A stretch of DNA of 5,042 bases from Hyphococcus sp. (GCA_021604605.1 BQJH01000226.1:1-5042); one strand, 5' to 3'. Shown: positions 1-5,042, numbered from the stretch's first letter. Translations and numbers: made by a program. The notes: a model not told the origin generated them from the letters alone.

Positions 1-1068
1 CTCAAAGTCTGTATAGCCTGCCGGGCGGCCAGTCGCTTTTTCCCAGTCTGCAACGGCGCCAGCCGCCCCCGCCCCCCAGTAAATTGTAAAGTCCTGAAGG
101 ACGCCAGCATCAAATGGAGAAGTAATCTCACTGACTTCATGGCCCAAATCTTCGAGCTGGTCTGCGACAGCGCGGGTTGAGGCTACTACTTCCGGGTCCA
201 CGGCAGCGCCCGTTGGCGTTTCTGTGAAGAACGCAATTTTCTTTCGATCACTTGACGGTCCTTCAACCAATCCAACTGGAGGCAACTCATTGTCCAGTTC
301 CATCATCGAAAGGAATGCCGCCGTATCGCGCACTGTTCGCGTCACGGCGAGTTGTGTTGTTAATTCAACCGGACGCGGTGATTTGCGCGGCGGCAACGGC
401 GTTCTCCCGCGACTTGGTTTTAACCCGACTAGACCGCAGCAGGAAGCCGGTATCCGAATAGACCCGCCCCCGTCTGAAGCATGAGCAACCGGCGTCACCC
501 GCGCCGCGGCAAGGGCTGCCGCCCCGCCCGATGATCCGCCAACAGAGTAATCCGTGTTCCACGGGTTTCTGGTAGGCTCTCCGAGCATCGGTTCAGTTGT
601 CGCTGTCAAACCGAATTCCGGTGTTGAGCTTTTACCGAGACTAATGAGGCCAGTGCCAAAAATCGCATCGACCAATGGCGATTGCTCACTGGCAATGTAA
701 TTGGCATAAGCGCGCGAGCCAAAACTGGTGCGCTGGCCAATAACATCATTCAAATCCTTGATAAAAGTTGGCACGCCAAACCACGGCCCTTCAGGCGCGG
801 CAGTCGCTTTGTCGCGCGCCGTATCAAAATACGGAGAAACGATGGCGTGAATTTTTTGATTAGCGCTTTCTGCTCTCGTGATCGCAGCGTTGATGACTTC
901 CAGCGCCGTCACATCACCATTTTTAATGGCCTGCGCCGTCGCAATGGCGTCCAGATTGGCTAAGTCAGCATCACTGGCCGGGCCTTGCGACTTCCCGCAC
1001 CCAATTGAAGCAAGCATGCTTATTGCTGCCGTTGATTTTAATGCGCCGCGCCGTGAAATCGTGCTCAT
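1..1068 (-). CDS. Amidase-signature family hydrolase, Tat-exported, C-terminus cut by window edge
   Basis: This is the first 356 residues of an amidase-signature (AS) enzyme, a family that hydrolyses amide bonds with a Ser-cisSer-Lys triad. The triad is visible: Lys104 in GVPTFIKDL, Ser179 in GGSSGG (177-182) and nucleophile Ser203 in DGGGSIRIPA. The Ser-Ser distance of 24 is the usual one. The N-terminus MSTISRRGALK carries a twin-arginine motif, then a short apolar stretch and Cys24 (ASIGC), so it is probably exported through Tat and possibly lipidated. The lipobox is imperfect, with Ser at -3. The ATG at 1068 is preceded by GGGGAG (1079-1074) at 5 nt spacing. Family members are usually 450-550 residues, so roughly the last quarter is missing. 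The signal peptide argues against GatA, the cytosolic amidotransferase subunit. The substrate cannot be told. It lies 147 bp downstream of hom on the same strand, and no functional link is evident. Confidence 0.93.
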   Translation of the reverse strand, partial: MSTISRRGALKSTAAISMLASIGCGKSQGPASDADLANLDAIATAQAIKNGDVTALEVINAAITRAESANQKIHAIVSPYFDTARDKATAAPEGPWFGVPTFIKDLNDVIGQRTSFGSRAYANYIASEQSPLVDAIFGTGLISLGKSSTPEFGLTATTEPMLGEPTRNPWNTDYSVGGSSGGAAALAAARVTPVAHASDGGGSIRIPASCCGLVGLKPSRGRTPLPPRKSPRPVELTTQLAVTRTVRDTAAFLSMMELDNELPPVGLVEGPSSDRKKIAFFTETPTGAAVDPEVVASTRAVADQLEDLGHEVSEITSPFDAGVLQDFTIYWGAGAAGAVADWEKATGRPAGYTDFE

Positions 1069-1215
1069 GACATCTCCCCAGAAATACAGACAGTGCTGCT
1101 GGATTTTCATCAGGTAAACATCGCGTCGGCGCTGATTTCAAGGCTCGAACTGCTATTTCATCAGGATGAGGCAAGTTCGGGTTTGTTTATTCGTTTAGGA
1201 CAGCTGATTACCGCC

Positions 1216-2187
1216 TTAACTGGTGATGTCATGAAGGTCAGAAAAAAGACTGTCGACCGTTGGCGCTCTACCGGCGCCCTTGCCAGCGCATGTAAAGACC
1301 TCACCCGATGCAAGGTGAATACTTAGCGCATTACCCTCGCCCATTATACCGCTCAAAAACGGATTATCGTCCACACGCACAAACTGAAGCCGCCCCGAAA
1401 GCGCCCTATCAGACGTCCTGCTAATGGTCGCCAATTGCTTCCACGTCCCGCCTTGTTTTGAAAATTTCAGCGCCTTGGCTTCGTCTAATGCTTCTATCTC
1501 GATAGCGTCGAGATCAATTTCTTCGCCGAATGCCTCGTAAGACAAAATCGCAATTTTAGCGCGTGCATCTTCACCGGATAAATCTGCGCTAGGGTCCGGT
1601 TCAGCAAATCCAGCATCCTGAGCCGCCTTTACGGCATCGCCAAACGACCCACCGGCCTTCACCGCTGACAAAATAAAATTCACCGTTCCATTAACGATCG
1701 CGCTCATGGATCGGATTTCACCGACATGGCGAGCCGCACGGACTGTTTTAATCATTGGTGCGCCGCCGCCAACGGAAGCTTCGTAATTCAATATGGCATT
1801 ATGTGATTTTGCCAGTGCATGAAGCGGCGCCAAGTTTCCGGCGATCGCCTGCTTGTTTGCAGTCACGATATTGACGCCGCGGGCCAAGGCGCCGCGAATG
1901 AGCGCCAGCCCCGCCTCGCCTGTTGATAGAGCGTCGATCACAATATCAGGGTCTGTTTGTAAGAACTGCTCCGTATCAGTATGGATCACAGTTTCAGAAA
2001 AAGCCGGCGCGCGTTTTTTATCAGCGCTTCGAACCAATGCCGCATCAAGCACAAAACTATCCGCTTGCAATAGGCGTAACGCCGCGCCCTCGCCGATAAC
2101 CCCAAGCCCTGCGACCCCGACACGCAATGGCTTAGGTTTTGGCGCCCTGGCAGAGTTTACTTTTGAAGGTACTGACTGATGACTCAC
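1216..2187 (-). CDS. hom: Homoserine dehydrogenase, short form without ACT domain
   Basis: It reduces aspartate 4-semialdehyde to homoserine with NAD(P)H, the branch point to threonine and methionine. The 323-residue protein has a Rossmann motif GLGVIG (27-32), VTANK (108-112), YEASVGGGAP (135-144), NGTVNFIL (166-173) and GFAEPDPSADLSGEDARAK (193-211). It ends with GKGAGRAPTVDSLFSDL (302-318). By family alignment Glu196, Asp207 and Lys211 match the substrate and catalytic residues of yeast homoserine dehydrogenase, and Lys112 is the conserved VTANK lysine. The protein ends right after the catalytic fold. The C-terminal ACT domain that gives threonine feedback in many ~430-residue homologues is absent. 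The start is GTG at 2187, 6 nt after the metB stop, with only a weak upstream Shine-Dalgarno, so translation is probably coupled. A TTG at codon 21 (2127-2125) would remove a basic, proline-rich N-terminal tail and is the main alternative start. Confidence 0.95.
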   Translation of the reverse strand: MSHQSVPSKVNSARAPKPKPLRVGVAGLGVIGEGAALRLLQADSFVLDAALVRSADKKRAPAFSETVIHTDTEQFLQTDPDIVIDALSTGEAGLALIRGALARGVNIVTANKQAIAGNLAPLHALAKSHNAILNYEASVGGGAPMIKTVRAARHVGEIRSMSAIVNGTVNFILSAVKAGGSFGDAVKAAQDAGFAEPDPSADLSGEDARAKIAILSYEAFGEEIDLDAIEIEALDEAKALKFSKQGGTWKQLATISRTSDRALSGRLQFVRVDDNPFLSGIMGEGNALSIHLASGEVFTCAGKGAGRAPTVDSLFSDLHDITS

Positions 2188-2193
2188 TATACT

Positions 2194-3402
2194 TTACGCA
2201 CAAGCGCCCCTTGCCTCTTGATGCAGATATGCAATTTTTCCGCCAGGAACAGAAGCCTTTTCTAGTGCGGCAAAAATATCGCTGAGCAAGTCCTCCTGAT
2301 GCTCAAGCCCGATTGAGAACCGCACCAATCGCTCAGAGATCCCCGCCGCTGCACGGGCCTCCGGCGCCATCGACGCATGGGTCATGGCGGCGGGAACACA
2401 CACAAGGCTCTCAAAGCCGCCCAAGGATTCTGCAATGGTAAACAGGTCCAACCCCCGCAGAAGTTCGATGACGTCAACACCTTCAGCAAATTCAACACTG
2501 AACATCGACCCAAATCCCTGTTGCTGGGCCTTGGCGATCTCATGGCCCGGATGACTTTCCAGACCGGGATAGAAAACATTTGAAACACGCTCATCTTCCG
2601 CGAGTTTTGCCGCGACCACCTCGGCGCTGGCCTGCTGGCGTTCAATCCGGGTATGCAATGTGCGCAAGCCCCGCAATGTTAGAAAAGAATCGAACGGCGC
2701 ACCGGTGACGCCGGTACAATTGGCCCACCAGGCCAATTCATCGCCCAGCGCCTGGTCTTTTGCCAGCACAGCGCCGCCAACAACATCACTGTGTCCGTTG
2801 ATAAATTTTGTCGTCGAATGAACAACAATATCGCATCCAAGCTCCAACGGGTTTTGTAACGCCGGAGACAGGAACGTGTTGTCCGCAACAACAATCGTGT
2901 CGCAATGTCTTGCCTGTGCAACACAATCGCGAATGTCGGTAATCCGTAACAATGGATTGCTCGGCGTTTCCACCAGAGCAAGCTTCGGGTTTTTAATAAA
3001 CGCCGCCGCCAGTTTTGCCGGATCGGTCTGATCGACAAACTCCACATTGAATTGGCCGCGCTTTGCCCGCGCCGTTAACAATCGGTGCGTTCCGCCATAA
3101 CAATCATGCGGCGCCAGAACTGTTTCACCGGTATTGACAAGGTTCAACACCAGATCAAGTGCGGCCATGCCCGACGACACAACAATACCTTTTGCAGCGC
3201 CTTCGAGCTTACAAAGCGCTTCCTCCAACTGTGTGCGTGTCGGGTTGCCCGACCGCGCATAATCATATTGCGGCTTATCAAGCGGGTCGTTCCAGGCGTA
3301 GTTCGCTGAAAGGTGCAGTGGCGGCGAAACATCACCATAGGCGCTATCTTCAGCAACACCCGCTGACGCGGCGATCGTCTCAGAATGCAAAAAATTACTC
3401 AT
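2194..3402 (-). CDS. metB: Cystathionine gamma-synthase (PLP-dependent)
   Basis: It condenses an O-acylhomoserine with cysteine to give cystathionine. This 402-residue protein belongs to the Cys/Met-metabolism PLP family and runs closely parallel to E. coli MetB, with shared stretches such as APHDCYGG, PSNPLLR, DNTFLSPALQNPL and ELAWWAN. The PLP lysine is Lys199 in HSTTKFINGHSD. Tyr48 and Arg50 (DYARSGNPTR) would hold the cofactor phosphate of the partner subunit. Tyr102 stacks on PLP, Asp174 binds the pyridine nitrogen, and Arg361 should bind the substrate carboxylate. Assignments follow the E. coli enzyme, whose numbering is nearly identical. The ATG at 3402 overlaps the metX stop (ATGA) and has GAGGAA at 3416-3411, 8 nt upstream. 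A C-terminal tail of about 18 residues (VPGGKIAYLHQEARGACA) extends past the E. coli end. O-acylhomoserine sulfhydrylase activity is possible in this family, but the MetB resemblance makes cystathionine synthesis more likely. Confidence 0.94.
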   Translation of the reverse strand: MSNFLHSETIAASAGVAEDSAYGDVSPPLHLSANYAWNDPLDKPQYDYARSGNPTRTQLEEALCKLEGAAKGIVVSSGMAALDLVLNLVNTGETVLAPHDCYGGTHRLLTARAKRGQFNVEFVDQTDPAKLAAAFIKNPKLALVETPSNPLLRITDIRDCVAQARHCDTIVVADNTFLSPALQNPLELGCDIVVHSTTKFINGHSDVVGGAVLAKDQALGDELAWWANCTGVTGAPFDSFLTLRGLRTLHTRIERQQASAEVVAAKLAEDERVSNVFYPGLESHPGHEIAKAQQQGFGSMFSVEFAEGVDVIELLRGLDLFTIAESLGGFESLVCVPAAMTHASMAPEARAAAGISERLVRFSIGLEHQEDLLSDIFAALEKASVPGGKIAYLHQEARGACA

Positions 3403-4391
3403 GATAAACGTTCCTCAAGAAATGATTTGATAACGGGGCCAATAACAGCGGTTTCTTTCAAAAACGCGTCATGGCCATAAAGGCTGTCGATTTCGACTAA
3501 GGATGATGAAGATAAATTGCGTGCGAGCACGCGCATATCCTCCGCCGGGACGAGGCGATCACTATGGGCGGCGACTAATAGACTGTCCGCCTGAACCAGT
3601 GAGGGGTCTACAAGGTGACGGTCGATTGAATCAGATAACGTCACATAACGCTGCGCCGACATGTCGAAGGCGCGGCCGCGTGAAATTAAATATTCGCACA
3701 CATCGTAAGGCGCCCCGGCAAATACGCCTGGCTCATTATCAAAGCGAGCGTCAAATTCTTCCGGCGTGCGATAATTGATCATGGCCAATTGTCTGGCGAG
3801 GGCGACCCCTTCTTTTTCTTCGCCATAGCGAGAGGCAAATTCTACAATGCGCCGCTGAATACCGCGCAAAGCTGTTGCTGCCGGATGCGTTCGAGCCGCG
3901 GCAGAGATCATACAGAGATTATCAATACGGTCCGGGAATGCAGCAGCAAACGCCAGCGCCGTCATCCCGCCATAGGACGCGCCCACAAAAGCAAACAAGC
4001 GCTCAATCTTTAAACTATCAAGCGCAATGCTTAACGCGCGGGCCTGATCCTTCGTTGTAATTGTTCTCGCGACTTCAAGGGGGTTGGGTAGGAAATCAAA
4101 AGACAGAACGCAGAACTTTTCCAGATCGATAGCGCCGCGATCGGAAACGATCTCACACCACCAACCTTGCTGATCGTCACTATCCGCAACCGCTCTGCCG
4201 CTTGAAATACCGCCGGCAACCGCGATAACCGGCTGGCTGGTTTCGCCATAAATCCGCAGCCGCAATTCGGGCTGGCTTAAAGGCTCACCGCTCTCCAGCC
4301 GAAAACTGGCGGGGAGTAAAACTGTCACATCACAGCCCTCGCAGGAGCGCTGTTGCGGCAGGCTTTCATCATGTTCAATCGCGATATTCAC
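3399..4391 (-). CDS. metX: Homoserine O-acyltransferase, MetX-type alpha/beta hydrolase
   Basis: It activates homoserine by transferring an acyl group from acetyl-CoA or succinyl-CoA to its hydroxyl, feeding MetB. From the GTG at 4391 the protein has 330 residues: oxyanion-region AGGISSG (59-65), GWW (76-78), nucleophile elbow GASYGG with Ser139, HPAAT (169-173), acid Asp278 in LVAAHSDRLVP and His307 in YGHDAFLKE. The C-terminal YGHDAF and the SYGGM elbow mark it as MetX rather than a general hydrolase. The open frame extends to a TTG at 4424. I prefer GTG 4391 because GAGG at 4404-4401 sits 9 nt upstream, whereas the TTG has no good ribosome site. The usual Gly-rich MetX segment (of the GGxGxTGP kind) is replaced by FLPNPLEVAR (100-109). 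Some MetX-family enzymes are succinyltransferases, so the acyl donor is open. It is the first gene of the operon, under the SAM riboswitch. Confidence 0.9.
   Translation of the reverse strand: MNIAIEHDESLPQQRSCEGCDVTVLLPASFRLESGEPLSQPELRLRIYGETSQPVIAVAGGISSGRAVADSDDQQGWWCEIVSDRGAIDLEKFCVLSFDFLPNPLEVARTITTKDQARALSIALDSLKIERLFAFVGASYGGMTALAFAAAFPDRIDNLCMISAAARTHPAATALRGIQRRIVEFASRYGEEKEGVALARQLAMINYRTPEEFDARFDNEPGVFAGAPYDVCEYLISRGRAFDMSAQRYVTLSDSIDRHLVDPSLVQADSLLVAAHSDRLVPAEDMRVLARNLSSSSLVEIDSLYGHDAFLKETAVIGPVIKSFLEERLS
3411..3416 (-). promoter_or_regulatory. Ribosome-binding site of metB
   Basis: GAGGAA lies inside the last codons of metX, 8 nt before the metB ATG at 3402. With the ATGA stop/start overlap at 3402-3399, it gives metB its own ribosome entry as well as coupling to metX translation. 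Confidence 0.75.
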
Positions 4392-4475
4392 TTGTCTCTG
4401 CCTCACCTCATCATCACTCAACAAGGAATTCGCAGAGACCTAATCGGACGACGCTCGTCGTGTTTCGTCCGACTC
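4392..4475 (-). promoter_or_regulatory. Riboswitch expression platform with ribosome-site sequestering stem
   Basis: Three helices can be read between aptamer and start codon. (1) An 8-bp hairpin TCGGACGA (4472-4465) with TCGTCCGA (4451-4444). (2) An 8-bp perfect inverted repeat GTCTCTGC (4439-4432) with GCAGAGAC (4401-4394), which loops out GAGGTGAGG and ends 2 nt before the GTG at 4391, so it would block initiation. (3) A competing pairing of AGAGAT (4481-4476, aptamer 3' side) with GTCTCT (4439-4434), including one G-U pair, which frees the ribosome site but breaks P1. No hairpin is followed by a U-run, so control looks translational rather than by termination. The pairings are seen in the sequence; the switching mechanism is inferred. 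Confidence 0.7.
4401..4409 (-). promoter_or_regulatory. Ribosome-binding site of metX, inside the sequestering stem-loop
   Basis: GAGGTGAGG is a strong match to the 16S anti-Shine-Dalgarno. Its second GAGG (4404-4401) is 9 nt from the GTG at 4391. This decides the start codon against the upstream TTG codons at 4424 and 4421. Its last base is the first base of the GCAGAGAC arm. Confidence 0.7.
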
Positions 4476-4594
4476 ATCTCTCAAAACGGAAGCTTCCGTC
4501 TTGAAGGAATTAGCACCTTTCCAGAAAATCGGTCTGATTTCCTGACGGTTGCTCCAGCGTCAAAGGGCCTTTCCCTCAGCTGGTCTTGATGAGT
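4472..4594 (-). promoter_or_regulatory. SAM-I (S-box) riboswitch aptamer
   Basis: This leader RNA element binds S-adenosylmethionine. P1 is ACTCATC (4594-4588) with GATGAGT (4478-4472), 7 perfect pairs. J1/2 is AAGA. P2 is CCAGC (4583-4579) with GCTGG (4558-4554), then a kink-turn-like TGA/TGA region, then GGG/CCC with loop AAAGG. GCAACC follows at 4552-4547. P3 joins ACC to GGT and CAGGAAATC (4544-4536) to GATTTTCTG (4530-4522). J3/4 carries GGTGCTAATTCC (4517-4506), the hallmark of the class. P4 is TCAAGACGGA (4504-4495) with TCCGTTTTGA (4490-4481), followed by GAGAGATGAG. The kink-turn elements and the P4 between P3 and P1 favour SAM-I over SAM-IV. The target genes (metX-metB-hom) are the expected kind. 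The loop-to-J3/4 pseudoknot looks weak (two pairs). Confidence 0.93.
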
Positions 4595-4604
4595 TATGGA
4601 TTGG

Positions 4605-4633
4605 CAAATACTTCGCAACTGCGGAACCGTCAA
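4605..4633 (-). promoter_or_regulatory. Candidate sigma70 promoter of the metX-metB-hom operon
   Basis: TTGACG (4633-4628) matches the -35 consensus at five of six positions. It is followed after exactly 17 nt by TATTTG (4610-4605), a weak -10 with three matches. Transcription would start near 4598, just before the first base of riboswitch P1 at 4594. That placement is the best argument for it, because SAM-I aptamers usually sit close to the RNA 5' end. Confidence 0.5.
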
Positions 4634-4752
4634 CTCCAGATTTCAAAAAATTTAGCCCTATGGTTCGTATGGGCAGTTTTTTGGCAGGAATGACTATTCC
4701 CGCAAATCTTACACACCTCGATAGCCGAACAACCAAACCCAAGAAGAATTTG

Positions 4753-4773
4753 GCTGAAATTCAGCGGAAATTC
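4753..4773. repeat. Short dyad and 11-bp-phased repeat, possible operator
   Basis: GCTGAAATTCAGC (4753-4765) is a perfect 6-bp dyad around one central base. GAAATTC occurs at 4756-4762 and again at 4767-4773, 11 bp apart, or about one helical turn. Both features suit a dimeric DNA-binding protein, but short AT-rich repeats also arise by chance. Confidence 0.3.
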
Positions 4774-4786
4774 GGGTGAAACTACC

Positions 4787-4810
4787 CCAATCCTCCATAT
4801 GGGTGATTGG
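4787..4810. promoter_or_regulatory. 24-bp imperfect dyad upstream of the VOC gene, operator candidate
   Basis: CCAATC-CT-CCAT / ATGG-GT-GATTGG has 10 of 12 symmetric positions, centred on CCATATGG. It ends 4 bp before TATCAT (4814-4819), which resembles a -10 hexamer for the plus-strand VOC gene, although no convincing -35 is present. That position fits a repressor or activator site. A short T-run follows on the plus strand, but no gene ends here. Confidence 0.35.
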
Positions 4811-4866
4811 TTTTATCATATTGAATTGCGACAAATGTCCAAGAGTTTGCAAAACAGGAGTGCAAG

Positions 4867-5042
4867 ATGGAACTTGGAAATTTTTCGGTTAGCCTCGCGG
4901 TAAAAGACCTCGCCGCATCTCGTGCATTTTACGAAAAACTGGGTTTTGAAGTTTTTGGCGGCGATGCGGAACATGGTTTCCTGATTATGAAAAGCCCGAG
5001 CTGCGTGCTAGGATTATTCCTGGGCATGTTCGAGAAGAATAC
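4867..5042 (+). CDS. VOC family protein (glyoxalase/bleomycin-resistance/dioxygenase fold), cut by window edge
   Basis: The first 58 residues of a vicinal-oxygen-chelate fold protein are present. The opening FSVSLAVKDLAASRAFYEKLGFEVFGG is the typical first beta-alpha unit of the fold. The next strand region, HGFLIMKSPSCVLGLFLGMFEKN, continues it. Members are metal-dependent lyases, isomerases, dioxygenases or antibiotic-binding proteins, and this fragment is too short to choose among them. A first-strand metal ligand is not obvious: the usual His position in LAVKD-type starts is not filled. The ATG at 4867 has AGGAG (4856-4860) 6 nt upstream, a strong ribosome site. It is transcribed away from the met operon, and nothing in the sequence ties it to methionine synthesis. 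Confidence 0.85.
   Translation, partial: MELGNFSVSLAVKDLAASRAFYEKLGFEVFGGDAEHGFLIMKSPSCVLGLFLGMFEKN

Larger units (their letters stand above)
4392..4866. other. Divergent intergenic region without protein genes
   Basis: This 475-bp stretch separates the leftward met operon from the rightward VOC gene. About 4392-4633 is occupied by the riboswitch, its expression platform and the met promoter. Between about 4640 and 4786 I see no coding sequence with a ribosome site, no tRNA and no mobile element, only a short dyad and a direct repeat near 4753-4773. A larger dyad lies at 4787-4810. The plus-strand open frames here run antisense to the riboswitch and look spurious. Confidence 0.75.

Noticed and set aside
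224..484. Plus-strand open frame inside the amidase
   Set aside because: It is a shadow of the minus-strand frame, which carries clear amidase catalytic motifs.
1..1068. GatA subunit of the tRNA amidotransferase
   Set aside because: The Tat-type signal peptide and absence of gatB/gatC neighbours argue against it.
971..1174. Minus-strand 67-codon open frame between hom and the amidase
   Set aside because: It overlaps the amidase signal-peptide coding in another frame and has no supporting motif. The amidase start has a good ribosome site.
1069..1215. Amidase promoter TTGAAA-17-TTTACC
   Set aside because: The -10 matches only three positions, and nothing else supports it.
1853..2179. Plus-strand 108-codon open frame
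   Set aside because: It is antisense to the conserved N-terminal half of hom, and its composition mirrors the real frame.
4407..4412. GATGAG near the metX ribosome site copies the P1 3' strand and could pair with the P1 5' strand CTCATC
   Set aside because: This pairing would hide the ribosome site when SAM is absent, the opposite of expected control, and it spans a long distance. The 4439-4432 arm gives a more consistent model.
4444..4472. Possible rho-independent terminator
   Set aside because: The hairpin is GC-rich but is followed by TTAGG rather than a U-run.
4392..4660. SAM-II riboswitch, common before alphaproteobacterial metX/metA
   Set aside because: The SAM-II core is not present. 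A GGCTAAA at about 4656-4650 lacks the partner elements and lies upstream of the promoter. The SAM-I core is complete instead.
4549..4779. Plus-strand open frame of 76 codons over the leader region
   Set aside because: It runs antisense to the riboswitch and the met promoter, has no ribosome site, and resembles no protein family.
4787..4816. Terminator reading of the 24-bp dyad followed by TTTT
   Set aside because: No plus-strand gene ends upstream of it, and the T-run is short and interrupted. An operator is more plausible.

Overview
The window reads as a stretch of a proteobacterial chromosome of moderate GC. The MetB protein is strikingly like the enterobacterial enzyme, and every gene start has a Shine-Dalgarno or coupled context. 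I cannot fix the organism further. An alphaproteobacterium or a Xanthomonas-like gammaproteobacterium would both fit, and this is inference only.

Layout, left to right. Positions 1-1068 (minus strand) hold most of a Tat-exported amidase-signature hydrolase whose C-terminus lies beyond the left edge. A 147-bp gap (1069-1215) follows, with no clear terminator. Positions 1216-4391 (minus strand) hold a tight three-gene methionine operon, transcribed right to left in the order metX, metB, hom. metX and metB overlap by an ATGA, and metB and hom are 6 nt apart. Positions 4392-4866 are a 475-bp gene-free divergent region. At 4867 a VOC (glyoxalase/dioxygenase-fold) gene starts on the plus strand and runs off the right edge.

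The main point of interest is the leader of the methionine operon. On the minus strand, 4594-4472 folds as an S-adenosylmethionine riboswitch of the SAM-I (S-box) class. It has a 7-bp P1, a P2 with kink-turn-like elements, GCAACC, a long P3, the hallmark GGTGCTAATTCC, a P4 and a closing GAGAGATGAG. A promoter-like TTGACG-17-TATTTG at 4633-4605 would start RNA within a few bases of the aptamer. Downstream, an 8-bp inverted repeat GTCTCTGC/GCAGAGAC closes over the metX ribosome-binding site and ends 2 nt before a GTG start. The 5' arm of that repeat can instead pair with the 3' side of the aptamer. This suggests translational OFF control by SAM with a ready-made anti-sequestor.

Together the genes carry the branch from aspartate semialdehyde to cystathionine. 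Hom makes homoserine, MetX activates it by O-acylation, and MetB condenses it with cysteine. The Hom here has no ACT domain, so SAM sensing in the leader may be the main feedback on this route.
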